Below, in pieces: positions 12,655 through 24,600 of a stretch of 64,000 bases of DNA. The stretch comes from Luzula sylvatica. Its lineage: Eukaryota > Streptophyta > Magnoliopsida > Poales > Juncaceae. The translations under genes were made by a program, and so were the position numbers. The stretch lies in NCBI GenBank assembly GCA_946800325.1, contig OX326960.1, forward strand, positions 49,657,355 to 49,721,354. The letters run 5' to 3'. The notes beneath the pieces are model-generated. The model saw only the letters and a list, made by a program, of their open reading frames with translations, searched no databases and was not told where the DNA came from. How positions within the stretch are numbered: position 1 is the stretch's first letter; every line of letters starts with the position of its first letter.

Positions 12655-13118
12655 AATTACAAATGGTGGTATCAATTTCCACACCTGGTACCAAAACTTC
12701 GAGATAAAACTGAAATATTCTGAGATAATTTTGACTTTTTAACTTCAGTTTTCTCCAAAATCCTAAACAATCATATATTAATATGACACAAAAAATAGTG
12801 TATCAAACAATTTTTTTAAATGAGATAGCTTAATTGATTAAAATGCTATGCACTTTTATTAGTACATACATATATTCTTCTGGATCCGAAGAGAAGTAGT
12901 TTAATGTGAATTATTTGTGTCTTCGTCGAACATGTATTCCCTGTGAGGGCACTGAATTATTTGTGTGAGTCGAACATGCATTCCGACATCCATGTGAGGG
13001 CTTGGCTTCCCGTTGGTTCAATTGATATTGGACAAAAGCCCTCCAAATTGAAAGGCCCCAATTTTTCTATGTATATAATTATGAAAACCCGACTCAATTA
13101 CCCAATTAGCCTGCCCAA

Positions 13119-13162
<44 letters not shown>

Positions 13163-14490
13163 CACACGATCAGTTAGGGACGTTGCCACCCGCCAAGTCC
13201 AGATGTCGCAATTCGCCTCCGGCAAGGGAGAAATAGACACTCAAAGCAGTCCCAATCTGGAAGAAACGGCGGTGGAGACGCTAAGCCCAAGTTAAATTTA
13301 TTTAATCTCGACTACGATCAAGAGTCTCAATGGTCGTTGACAATTCGAGAATCATATAATGCACAAAATGCCGTGGGCATAAATCAAATCGCGAATAGCC
13401 TCTCCTCTTATTTCTTGAGGGATCTTCAAGCACTATTACGAATGTACGAAGCCCTCAAAATAGGCCCACCCGATGGTGGCCTAACCATTGGTGCCACACA
13501 CCCAAATACCGAAACCCCATGGTATCGAATGGCGTCGATGTATGAAACGATCGCACACACATCGAGGGAATGCTATTGGACAAAAGGGGTCCTCAAGATT
13601 AATGCCTCACTTAAGATAAAAATCTTCGGTTGGTTAGTTCTTAACAACTGAATTCTTACAGCGAACAATCTTGCAAAACGTGGTTGGTCCCGTGACCCTC
13701 GTTGTGTCTTATGCTCCGATACATTAGAAATGATGGACCACCTAAATGTAAAGTGCTCTTTCACCACCAAATGTATGGCGCAATTTAGAACAGAGAAACA
13801 ACATACTTGGCCTCCAACATATTGTTTTGGTGGAATTTTCGATGACAAAGACAAATGTCGAGGCAAGGATATGGGATACCAAATGGTTAGCTAACATTTG
13901 GAAAGAACGCTAACGCAAAGGTAGAATGACGGACCTTATGATAAATCATATACAAGACTTAATAATAAAATGTGACGCTCATTGTTGAGACAATTATGCC
14001 CAAGAAGGGCTCGTGTAATTACGGTTTATTTAGTTGTTTTAATTTAGCTAGCTACAATTTTTTCCTTTTCTTTGTAAATGTAAGTTTTTAAAACTTTGTT
14101 TAATGAAAATGATTGGACCGAGCAATACTTTGTTTAATGAAAATGATCGGACCGAGCACGCATCGCGTTTGGCTTTCTCTCAAAAAAATAAATTTATTCA
14201 ATCTCCGTTAATTGTATTTATTAAGGAGGATTAATTGAGTTTTGGATACAAATAGAAGGATTGAATGGTTTAATGAAAGACTAAATTGAATATCTAGAAA
14301 CCAAGGAACTTTTAATTTGAATTGCTATTTTTGTTTTTTTGCTTTATTGTGGTTGATTAAACCAATTATGTTTTGTTGAATTAGAGCTTTATTATACTCG
14401 GTACCAGCAAATATTCTAATGTACCCAAACTCCTATAAACCATGCCACAGGAAGAAAGATTTTCAAAGTTAAAACTAATAAAAGATTATT
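12655..14490. repeat. Segmental duplicate, copy B (interrupted by a LINE)
   Basis: Homologous to 11,461-12,265 but expanded by a (GA)n microsatellite of about 20 repeats at 13,121-13,159 and by the LINE at 13,310-14,189. The flank after the LINE resumes the copy A order (GGAGGATTAATTGA, GGATACAAATA, then the CACAGGAAGAAA block at about 14,446). A 97-codon ORF across the GA tract (Arg-Glu repeats) is an artefact of the microsatellite. Confidence 0.7.
13294..14205 (+). mobile_element. 5'-truncated L1-type LINE, copy 1
   Basis: The element spans 13310-14189, between 16-bp target duplications AAATTTATT(T/C)AATCTC at 13294-13309 and 14190-14205, with a short A-tail before the right copy. It encodes the end of ORF2: a region homologous to copy 2 (ESQWS...FLRDLQ) and a zf-RVT-like zinc finger region (KIKIFGWLVLNN, then a stop, then ILTANNLAKRGW, CVLC, HLNVKC). 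The in-frame stop at about 13,649 and other breaks show it is dead. The 3' end holds a local duplication of the ACTTTGTTTAATGAAAATG..GGACCGAGCA segment. Non-mobile relic. Confidence 0.85.
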
Positions 14491-15040
14491 TTTGATCAAT
14501 CAAATTCAAGTCTCAAGAACGATAAAATGAATTAGCAATTTTATCAACTGACAATAATTTGTTTGGGAAGTAAATATGAATAAGGCGACGAGGAGAAGAT
14601 ACAAAAGGTTAACCTGTCTGAAAGTGCTAAAAACGGTTACCGAATCGATAATTAAATCCAAAACTCAAATCAAATATATTGATAATTTACCTCATGATAT
14701 CAGTCAATTTCATTTTTGATGTGTCGAGTTCGATGCATAAAATGATATATATGAATGCAGCTTGATTTTTTTTAAAATGAACAGAAACGAAATTTTCTAT
14801 TACCAAAACAATTTTGAATTTTGTCATGACGACAAAAATCTCAAAAAGGAATACTCGTACAAAAAATAACCCGAATCACAAACAGGGCGATCGTATCCAC
14901 CAAAGTGAAAATAACCAACAAAAAAGATGGCATGATCAAAATAAAAATAATCCAATAATCCAAATCGACTCATTAAATTTATTCATAAAACCTTTATATT
15001 TCGTAGCCTTTCATGAATGTATGTATATAATGATATTAAT

Positions 15041-16142
15041 CTATCCCCTATTGCTTTGGCCATATGATTTTTCTTGCACGGGAATTGCAGGGCCATAAAT
15101 TTTAGAGCACCGTTCTTCGAAGGACCCTACGAGACGCGACACCACCTCCTGGAAGAACATCGACGCTACCTGCATTAAATGCTCACAATTACTTCATTAT
15201 TTCACCAATACCCCTCTGAAACTTAGAATATCATCAATATCCCTCCTCTTCTAATCTCGCTCATTCATTTATAAATAAAATAAAGGGATGGAAAATTTTA
15301 AAATAATATTGTAGAAATTTTACCTGTCGGTACAATGGAGATTGGAACTTGAAATCTACCGAGAAATGAAGATCGCACGTACCATCAATTGGACCAGGAT
15401 TAAATTCCCAAATATTAATCAAGTGGTCAAAAACAGCGCTTTCCGATGCAGTGGTCTAAAACAATTTAAAGTTATAATAAGACGAAATAAATGGAAATAG
15501 AATAAAATGGAAGGGGAAGAGAAAAGAAAAACCTTGATGTATTTGGGTTTCTCCATTTCGACATGAGAGACGTAACTCTCGACGAGGAATTTGAAACCAA
15601 TTTCTAGCTCCGCGTCGAATGAGCCGTTTTCATTGCGTCTAAGTATTCTTGATCGTTGGCACCACGGCAAGAAATCCTCATATAGATCCACTGCTTCTAC
15701 GACTGCAAATAATTGCTCTGGAGAATACCTAAATATTCAATCAAATCAATGAAATTGAAAGTTAAGAGGCACAATTAAGTGTAATTAAGACAATTCAAGG
15801 TACATACCCCATTACGCGTCTCTCTTCATAGGTCTTGGCAAGAACACTGCCCTCTTCTCCATCACCGCAACCAAGAAACCGCCTAATTTGGAAATTTCTA
15901 AGCAGATTTCCAACACAAGGATCAGTCTCCTTCCTTGGATTGATCAAACTCGCATTGCTTACACGTCCTATAGGCGCAAGGCTACTCAAAACCCTCGTTT
16001 GAGGAAATCGATTCAAACTAGTTCCCTTTTCTCCCAAATTCCTCACTAGCCCTAACCCACATCCATCTTTCAGTTGTAAAATACGACCTTTGGAAGACGA
16101 GTTCCTCATACAAGCTTTGCAAGACGATAGAAACGGCGGCAT
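15041..16142 (-). CDS. COQ10: COQ10-like coenzyme Q-binding START-domain protein, mitochondrial
   Basis: Four exons on the minus strand: 16142-15808, 15728-15533, 15455-15324 and 15169-15041 (792 nt, 263 aa). The first 100 or so residues are basic and Ser-rich without acidic clusters, as for a mitochondrial presequence. The START/polyketide-cyclase-like domain follows: YEERRVMGYSPEQLFAVVEA, VDLYEDFLPWCQRSRIL, ELEIGFKFLVESYVSHV, INIWEFNPGP, HFSVDFKFQSPLYRQ and VASMFFQEVVSRLVGSFEER. Family role: binds ubiquinone in the inner membrane and is needed for its delivery to respiratory complexes. Start: the ATG at 16142; a longer open frame upstream has no ATG. Intron 3 (15170-15323) carries a copy of the CACCAATACCCCTCTGAAA repeat. 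Divergent from the PPR gene across 433 bp. Confidence 0.94.
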
Positions 16143-16575
16143 TGTGATAAATAACGAAACCTTCGCACAAAAGTGAACTGAATAACTCAATCAAAAGCAA
16201 AACTATTCAATTCGGTAACTACGGATTGGATTAGGTGCACACAAATGCGCGGAGGGATAGAAAAATGGCGATAATCGCAGACTTAGCTAGGGTTTCTAGA
16301 GAGGAAGAAACTTCTGTGGTTTTTTCAGATCGATGATGGAGAGCGCCGTGCTCGAATAGAAAATAGAAATCCACCGCCCTTCCGTCTCGCTCACTCAATT
16401 TTTTAATAAAAAAGGGAGAATTCGATTCCTAGTTTCCACATGCAGGACTTGTATTCTCGGTTTAATAAAATCTGGAATTTCATGTGATGTTATGCCGTTG
16501 GTCCAGTGGCGTCCCTCCTCCTTTCTCGCGGAAATACCGTAATAGCGAAAGTTGCAGAGCGTTTGAATCTCCATT
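16143..16575. promoter_or_regulatory. Shared 433-bp divergent promoter region, COQ10 / PPR
   Basis: The two start codons (16142 minus, 16576 plus) are only 433 bp apart, so both promoters and 5' leaders must lie here. Both products are organelle-related, so co-expression from a bidirectional promoter is plausible but inferred. No clear TATA box seen for either side. Confidence 0.5.
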
Positions 16576-19500
16576 ATGCACTTAAGCTCCGTTCAATCAT
16601 CTCTAAAGTTTTTTAGGCACCATAAAGCTCCCTTATACGAGGTAGAAATGATACGGAACAAATTCACCCAACCTTTTTGTACTTTATTTTTTGTAATTGA
16701 TGGAAATTCATGCCTTAAACAATTGCAGTTACTTGCAGGAAAATTTTGTAGAATTCGCTTTGCTTATTGCGTCAAATCTTCTTTTCACGGATTTGCATAT
16801 GAAAATGCTGATAATGGCAAAAAAGAGTTTGATGAATGCAATGCATGCAAGGTGTTTGATGATATGCCCAGTACGTCTGCCTGTTCACGGAGTGCCAATA
16901 ATGGAGATTTTGAAAGGACTAACATGATGGCTGATCTTATTGAGAGGAATGACCACCACAAAGCTTTGTCTTTATTCAGAAAAATAGTAAACGAGTGTAA
17001 ATATCTCAGCTTAACCACCATTGATTGTGCTTTGAAGGCGTGTAATGGAAACGATATATATTGGCATTTAGTTCTACAAATCCATACGAAAACAATAAGA
17101 CATGGTTTGGGTGGTTATTCTCTTCTTTCCAATCGATTAATCGATTCATACTCCAAAAGAGGGCTTATTTATTCCGCCAAACAGGTGTTCGATGAAATGC
17201 CTGTGAAGGATAGTGGTTCATGGGTTGCAATTATGTCTTGTTATTCCCAAAATGCCCTTGGAGAAGAATCCCTAGGTCTTTATTCTGCAATGCACTCGTC
17301 TGGAATTAGATATACTCCTTATATTATATCTAATGTTCTTAGTGCGTGTACAAAATCCAAACTTTTCGATCAAGGAAAACTAATTCACACCCATGCTCTC
17401 AAATTAGGGTTTCTCTCAAATATATTTGTTGGCAATGCTCTTATCACACTATATTCGAGATCTAGAAATTTCAAATTAGCCGAGAATATATTTACCGAAA
17501 TGCCATTCCGGGATGAAGTGACTTTTAATTCGATAATTTCTGGCCATACCCAAAATGGAGACAGTTCACACGCACTAAAGGTGTTTGATGAAATGCTTCA
17601 ATCAGGATTTAAACCTGATTTCGTCACGATTTCAAGTGGTCTCACTGCTTGTGCCTCGATTGGTGAAATTCAAAAAGGGAAACAACTCCACTCATATTTA
17701 TTAAAGTTTGGTTTATCTGGAGATTATATAATCGAAGGATCATTATTGGACCTCTATGTAAAATGTGGTGATTTAGAAGCTTCTGATAAATTATTTAACA
17801 CGGCAAACAAAAACAATGTAGTGATTTGGAATGAAATGCTAATTGCTTATGTGCAAATTGGTGACTTAGAAAAATCTCGAGATTTTTTCTACCAAATGCA
17901 TGTAAAAGGTGTAAGGCCTAATGAATACACATTTCCTAATATACTAAGAATATGCGCGTATTTTCAAGAATTAGGGTTTGGAGAACAAGTTCACTCGTTA
18001 GCAATAAAAACTGGTTTTGAGCTCAATGTCTTTGTTGGTAGCGTATTAATAGATTTCTACTCGAAATGTGGTTTAATCGAAAAATCAAAGCGAATTTTCG
18101 AAATTATGAACGACAAAGATTTGGTTACATGGACGGCCATGATCGCTGGATATTCTCAGAACGAATTTTGCATAGAAGCCCTTCAAACTTTTCAAGAAAT
18201 GCGAAATTACGGTATTAACCCTGACAATATAGGTCTAGCAAGTGTTACAAGTGCTTGCGCGGATCTCAAAGCGGTTAAATTAGGATTACAAGTGCATTCT
18301 CAAGCCATTATTTGTGGATATGGAAAAGATATCTCGATTGGAAACTCGCTTATTTATTTCTATGCTAAATGTGGTAGGGTTTATGAGGCTTATGAATCTT
18401 TTTTCGAACTAAACCCTAAAGACGAGATCTCATGGAATGGGTTAATTTCAGGGTTTAACCAATGTGGCCAATTCGAAGAGGTTTTAAACGTGTTTGTGAA
18501 AATGATTAAAGCGAATTTCAGGCCCAATTCATTCACATTTGGATCGATATTAAGTGTGTGTGGTAATATTACTCAAATAAAACAAGGAAAACAAATACAC
18601 GCAAGAATTATTAAAACGGGTCATGATTTCGATATTGAATTAAAAAATGCGATAATTTCTTTATATGCTAAATGTGGGAGCATTAAAGATGCAAAAATGG
18701 GATTTTTAACCATGAAAGAAAAAGACGAAATTTCATGGAATGCTATAATTACTGCCTTTTCACAACACGGGCTTGGAATTGACGCACTAAACCTGTTTGA
18801 TGAAATGACTCGAAAAGGTTTTAAACCAAACCATGTTACGTTTATAGGTGTTTTAACTGCATGTAGCCATGTAGGTTTAGTAGAAAAAGGTTTAAACTAT
18901 TTTGAATCGATGAGTAAAGATTATAATTTAATTCCAAAATTAGATCATTATGTTTGCGTAGTAGATTTATTAGGCAGAGCTGGAGAAATAAATCGCGCGA
19001 AGAATTTTATTGATAATATGCAAATAAAACCTAATTCTATGATTTGGAGAACGCTTTTGAGCGCTTGTACAGTTCATAAAAATACCCAAATTGGAGAAAT
19101 TGCAGGAAAAAACATTCTAGAGTTGGAACCGAATGATTCGGCTGGCCACGTGCTTTTATCTAATATATATGCGGTTAAGAGCGAGTGGAATTCTAGGGAC
19201 TCGGTGCGTAAATTAATGAAAGATCGAGGGGTAAAAAAGGAACCTGGTTTTAGTTGGATCGAAGTGAAAAATAAGGTCCATTCGTTCTTTGTGGGCGATA
19301 AAAACCACCCATTTGTGGAAAACATTTATGAATTTTTAAGGGGGTTGAATGAAAAAGTGGAGGAATTAGGGTATGAACAAGAGAGATATGAGCTATTGAG
19401 CGAAATTGAACAAGAGGCAAGAGGGGTTGATAATTTGGTACACAGTGAGAAACTCGCTATTGCATTTGGTTTGATGAGTTTATCTCCCTTGGTACCGATT

Positions 19501-19650
19501 ATTGTTATGAAAAATATTCGTGTTTGTCGAGATTGCCATAATTGGATTAAGTTTGTTTCTAGGGTTTGTGGGAGAGAGATTGTGTTGAGAGATCCGTACC
19601 GGTTTCACCATTTTGAAGGGGGGAGTTGTACTTGTAAAGATTTTTGGTGA
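16576..19650 (+). CDS. PLS-class pentatricopeptide repeat protein, E/DYW subgroup
   Basis: Single uninterrupted ORF of 1,024 codons, as most plant PPR genes are intronless. Tandem 31-36-residue repeats fill about residues 140-830; recurring words include LIDSYSKRG, VFDEMPVKDSGSWVAIMSCY, NALITLYSRS, FYSKCGLIEKSKRIFE, and LYAKCGSIKDAKMGF. They are followed by E/E+ motifs (GEIAGKNILELEPNDSAGHV) and a DYW deaminase domain. Zinc-binding HSE is at residues 956-958 and CRDCH at 984-988. The protein ends CKDFW, so the canonical DYW tripeptide is DFW. Family role: sequence-specific C-to-U RNA editing in chloroplasts or mitochondria. Targeting cannot be decided: the first 130 residues are poorly conserved and a later ATG is possible. 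Confidence 0.95.
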   Translation: MHLSSVQSSLKFFRHHKAPLYEVEMIRNKFTQPFCTLFFVIDGNSCLKQLQLLAGKFCRIRFAYCVKSSFHGFAYENADNGKKEFDECNACKVFDDMPSTSACSRSANNGDFERTNMMADLIERNDHHKALSLFRKIVNECKYLSLTTIDCALKACNGNDIYWHLVLQIHTKTIRHGLGGYSLLSNRLIDSYSKRGLIYSAKQVFDEMPVKDSGSWVAIMSCYSQNALGEESLGLYSAMHSSGIRYTPYIISNVLSACTKSKLFDQGKLIHTHALKLGFLSNIFVGNALITLYSRSRNFKLAENIFTEMPFRDEVTFNSIISGHTQNGDSSHALKVFDEMLQSGFKPDFVTISSGLTACASIGEIQKGKQLHSYLLKFGLSGDYIIEGSLLDLYVKCGDLEASDKLFNTANKNNVVIWNEMLIAYVQIGDLEKSRDFFYQMHVKGVRPNEYTFPNILRICAYFQELGFGEQVHSLAIKTGFELNVFVGSVLIDFYSKCGLIEKSKRIFEIMNDKDLVTWTAMIAGYSQNEFCIEALQTFQEMRNYGINPDNIGLASVTSACADLKAVKLGLQVHSQAIICGYGKDISIGNSLIYFYAKCGRVYEAYESFFELNPKDEISWNGLISGFNQCGQFEEVLNVFVKMIKANFRPNSFTFGSILSVCGNITQIKQGKQIHARIIKTGHDFDIELKNAIISLYAKCGSIKDAKMGFLTMKEKDEISWNAIITAFSQHGLGIDALNLFDEMTRKGFKPNHVTFIGVLTACSHVGLVEKGLNYFESMSKDYNLIPKLDHYVCVVDLLGRAGEINRAKNFIDNMQIKPNSMIWRTLLSACTVHKNTQIGEIAGKNILELEPNDSAGHVLLSNIYAVKSEWNSRDSVRKLMKDRGVKKEPGFSWIEVKNKVHSFFVGDKNHPFVENIYEFLRGLNEKVEELGYEQERYELLSEIEQEARGVDNLVHSEKLAIAFGLMSLSPLVPIIVMKNIRVCRDCHNWIKFVSRVCGREIVLRDPYRFHHFEGGSCTCKDFW

Positions 19651-20840
19651 TTATTTTATAAGGGTATTTGGGTGAATTTAGATTTTATTTTTGGTTTTTT
19701 TTTTAATGATTTGTTATTCTTTGTAGGTAATAAATTTTGTAGTGAATATAAATTGTAATAGAAAATAGAATACTTGGTAGGTCTTGGATAATGGAAATCT
19801 ACCAATAATGTTTTGTTTGTTTGATAGGTGGCGACTGGTAGAATTATTGGTATAGAAAGCTATTTAGTCCCCAATTGTACCAAACTAAATTGTATTTGGT
19901 TTAAAGAAAATTTAGTTATTTTAACAACTGGGAAACAACATTTTTTTTATGTTTTCAAATTTGTGACGATAATGATGGCCCGGCATTTATTCATCTATTT
20001 AGGAAATAAATCATTTTTTAAGTAATTCCATGCAATACATAATATTGTTATCGTACTCGATAATGAGTTTGAATTATATTTATATTATTTTCTAATTCAA
20101 ACAATCTTGATTCATAAATAAATCCGTGCACGTGAAATACAAAGTTTAATTCATGCAAAATAATCATATCACATATGTGCAACTTAAAACTTTAAAATAC
20201 AAACGCATTCAGACAAAAATATCGCGCACTAATAATTTAGAAACTCGCGTAAACGACAAAAAACAAAAAACAAAAAACAAAAAACAGAAACTTTTAAAAC
20301 AAACTATTATAACGATATTGCTATAATTATTTACACATACAAATACACCGTCACAAAAAATTCCAAATGTACTAATATTTTCTCGAGCGCTACATCTTTC
20401 TCCATAAAACTATATAAATACAGTTTTATAAAATTTAAACCATTATACATCTTTATTCACACCTCTCTCTGACCCTACATGCAAAGAGAGCAAAAAGAAA
20501 CTCCAACCACAAAATAAATTCAAAAACCATTATATTCAAACCACAAAATACCAGTATATAATTAATTAATTGCTAATTATAATTATGTTAACATAAATTA
20601 GGTCAAGGGTAAAAAAAATTACAAAAAATCTACCAGTCATTCTATCCTATACATCCATCAAATCAATCCTGTCCATCCATCCAATCTCCACCCCAAATCC
20701 GAACCCTTGAATACAAGCAACACAAAAATTGAAAAGTGTGTGAGCACCCACTCAACCATTTAATACAAAACAAAATAAAAATATAGCAACAAAATATAGA
20801 AAAATAAAAGCAGTCATTTTACAGTATACACACATCCGTC
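19651..20840. other. Intergenic DNA between PPR and kinase genes
   Basis: AT-rich, no gene supported. Contains a (CAAAAAA)n minisatellite at about 20,258-20,285. A 65-codon ORF at 19,828 has no family signature. Confidence 0.5.
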
Positions 20841-20849
20841 TTAGCCCAG

Positions 20850-21644
20850 AGCGGCGTGTGAGACGCAGCCCCATTCTCTCATCTTCTTCCTCCATAACAA
20901 TCCTAATCCAGACCTAAAACCGACAAAGAAAGCGTCGTTCTTGCTAGGAGAACAAGGTTGAACCGTCGTGGGTTCTTTTGTGGTGTTGATTGGTAAGAAA
21001 AACTTTTTTTTTTTTTTTTTTTTTTGTTGGAGTTCCGATCGTTGGTGGGAGGATTTTTTTTACCACCGATCTTGGTGTTTTTGTGCTGGATTAGTGTTTT
21101 GATGGTTGTTTTTGGAAGATCGGAGATGATATAACTTTGGGATGATGAAACGGATGATTTTTTGAGCGTTTTTGAAATTTGTGTCAGAGAAAGATATTGG
21201 GGCTGATTTTGTCTGATGATCGGAGACTTGTTTGCTAGTTTTTTTAGTCTGAATAACGGTTACATGCATATTGTAGATTGTTTCAGGGATTTTTTCTTGG
21301 AATAAGATGGAGTTTTCAATCTTAGTCAAGATTTCCATCTTTCTTGATTTCTAAATCCATCTTTTTTGTCTGGAACGAGTCTTATTCCGATCAATCGTAC
21401 CAAAACTCGTTCCTCTTTCTCATCCTTTTCAATCTAGTTCGAACCAAATCAAACAAAACCGAGTAAATATTTCTCGGCGAATAAGTACACCATTATTCAT
21501 GCTCATGTTTACGTCTCCTCTAGCAAAGATCCATACATTCTTGAAAAAAACAAGCTTCATTCCTACATTGTTGTTCTTTATTTTATTTTTTCAGGAAGAA
21601 TCTAGAAGGGGGGGAATTAAACAGTGCATGGGGAGAGAAGAGAA
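20850..21644 (+). promoter_or_regulatory. 5' leader with intron of the MLK-type kinase
   Basis: GC-rich leader sequence from about 20,850 ends at donor TTGATTG^GTAAGA (20,992/20,993). The intron starts with a long T tract and ends TTTTTCAG at 21,594. The second leader exon carries an ATG at 21,628 that opens a nine-codon uORF overlapping the main start at 21,645, which may lower translation. Confidence 0.6.
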
Positions 21645-24600
21645 ATGCCAGAGCTGAGAAGTGGGGTTCGCCAAGGTCGAAAATCCACCAAGGAAATTGA
21701 CCAACAACAAGAAAACATCAACAGCTCGATTCCACCATTACCAGCCACGAGGGGAAGAGGAAGAGGTACTAGAGGACGAGGAAGAGGTGCGGCTACCAAA
21801 GCAGTAGCGCCAGCTCAGCGAGGAGGCGCGAAAGGGCGAGGAAGAGGCGGGATTGGGATTCAGGTGATCGATCTCGAGTCTGACAAGGAGGCTAAACCAC
21901 GCGAGGTTGGACCCGGTGCAGACATTGGTGTTGCGGATCAGAACGAAGTGAAAATGGTTGGTCCAAGTGGCGACAAGTTGGTCGTTGCGGCTGCTGAAGA
22001 GGACGGATCCACTCCTCCTGTTCCTGATAGGGTATGTTTATTTTATTTTATTTTATTTATGTAACTTTGCACGGTTTTTAAAGCGTTTTAGTTTATTGAT
22101 TTGCATGGTTTTACATGTTAGTTAAATGTGCATGCAATACTTTCACATGAATGAATGTTATTGCTTTCTTAATTTTGTTGATTAGGAATAATTGTGAAAC
22201 ATTAAATGAGTATTCGACTTGCTAATTCACCTAGTTTTGTAATTAATACTTTCGAAATGCTAATTTGACTCGTAATTTTACAGAAATACCCCTGACTTGT
22301 TATGATTTTTTTTGTGCAGGTTCAAGTAGGAAGCTCTCCCCAATACAAAGTAGAAAGGAAATTAGGAAAAGGTGGTTTTGGCCAGGTTTACGTAGGCCGA
22401 AGATTATCTGGTGGTACGGACCGTACCGGTCCTGATGCATACGAGGTACATCTATATATTTTTTTTTTTTTTTTTTTTTTGGTATTTTCTTATAAATTGG
22501 AAATATATACATTGTTATTTAATTTGTGTTTTTTTGCAATTTATAGGTGGCGCTTAAATTCGAGCATCGAAATAGCAAAGGCTGCAATTACGGCCCTCCT
22601 TACGAGTGGCAGGTTTATAGGTATGATCAATAAATTAAATTACATTTTATGATTTCTATATTTACAATTGTTTTGTTAATTTTACTTTTTTATTTATCTT
22701 TGCATAGTTCATTGAATGCGTGTTATGGAGTACCAAGTGTTCATTTCAAAGGACGTCAAGGAGATTATTACATTCTTGTAAGTTTATTTGAATATAAATA
22801 ATATTTTTCTATATTTGTAATCTTTGAAATTATAATTATGCTTTTTATTTGTTTTGTAGGTAATGGACATATTAGGACCGAGTTTATGGGATGTTTGGAA
22901 CTCTGTTGGACAAGCGTAATATATCTTTTTGAAAAATTTCATTTTTTCGATGGACTATAATGCAAATTTGTTAAATAAATATTTATTAAATTATACAGGA
23001 TGTCTCCTAGTATGGCAGCATGCATTGCGGTGGAAGCGATATCCATATTAGAGAAGCTTCACATCAAGGGGTTCAATACTTAACCTTCTTTTTTAATTCC
23101 AATTAATTCATTCTTTACTTAAATTACTTTTAATTTCTTGAATGTCAAGTAATTAATTTCTCTCTAATTTGTTAGATTTGTGCATGGAGATGTGAAACCC
23201 GAGAACTTTTTACTCGGCCAGCCCGGTTCTCCAGACGAGAAGAAACTCTTCCTGATCGATCTTGGTTTAGGTATTTATTTTTTAAAATATATTTTCATGG
23301 TCCTTGCATAATTTCGTAATTAAATTTATATTTATTGCAGCTTCAAGATGGAAAGAAGCTACTTCAGGTCTGCATGTCGATTATGATCAAAGGCCTGATG
23401 TATTTAGGTATGTTTTTAATACATTAATTTTTTTTTTTAATTAAGCTAATTAATTAACATTTTTATGTTTTTTAAATAGGGGAACAATAAGATATGCAAG
23501 CGTGCATGCACATTTAGGCCGAACTGGTAGTAGAAGAGACGATTTAGAGTCTTTAGCCTACACGTTAATTTTCCTAATTAGAGGAAGATTGCCATGGCAA
23601 GGCTATCAGGTATGTAAAAATATTACATTACTAAAAAATAAAATTTGAAATTTGAAATTGAATTTTTTTTGTGGGATTTTGCAGGGAGAGAATAAGAGTT
23701 TTCTTGTATGCAAGAAGAAAATGTCGACCTCTGCAGAGCAAATGTGTTGTCTTTGCCCTCTTCCTTTCAGACATTTTCTCGAGATGGTCACAAACATGAA
23801 ATTCGACGAAGAGCCCAATTATGCCAAGCTAATTTCTCTCTTTGATAGTTTAATCGAGCCTCACTCTAATCTAAGGTCAATCAGAATCGACGGCGCTTTA
23901 AAGGTAATTATCAATTATTAATTAATATTTATGGTAATTTGTAATAATGGATGGCGTTTTGGTAATTTCTGGTTAAAGGTTGGGCAGAAAAGAGGGAGAA
24001 TGGCTGGAGTGGAAGAAGACGAACAACCAAGAAAGAAAATTCGATTAGGAAGCGCCGCTACTCAGTGGATCTCCGTTTATAATGCTCGACGACCCATGAA
24101 ACAAAGGTGTGTTGTCGATTTATTTTTTAAAATTTACTCAAATTTAATTTGATATAATAAAGTATAGTGATTATATTCTAATTTAGGTATCATTATAACG
24201 TGGCTGATGCGAGGCTTCATCAGCACATTGAAAAAGGAAATGAGGATGGTTTATATATTAGTTGCGTAGCCTCCTCTACCAATCTTTGGGCGTTAATTAT
24301 GGATGCTGGAACCGGTTTTTTCTCCCAAGTTTATAATCTCTCTCCTATTTTCCTACACAAGGTCTGTTTCATTTTTTGATATTTTATTTTCTTCAAGGAA
24401 TCAATGAAGAAATTAAAATTAATTTATTATTGGGTTATTTCAGGATTGGATAATGGAGCAGTGGGAGAAGAATTTTTACATTAGTGCCATTGCGGGTGCT
24501 ACAAATGGAAGCTCATTGGTCGTAATGTCTAAAGGTTAGTTCATAATTAATTAACAAATAAAAAGATCGCGCATATTAATTGAATTATTAATAAATTTGT

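Noticed and set aside
12943..13236. 97-codon ORF with Arg-Glu repeats
   Set aside because: It is translation of a GA microsatellite; the paralogous copy A does not keep the frame.
16143..16190. Upstream extension of COQ10
   Set aside because: The open frame continues upstream but its first codon is TTG; the ATG at 16142 gives a sensible presequence.
20258..20285. Short regular repeat as a CRISPR-like array
   Set aside because: Seven-base CAAAAAA slippage repeat without spacers, in a plant genome.
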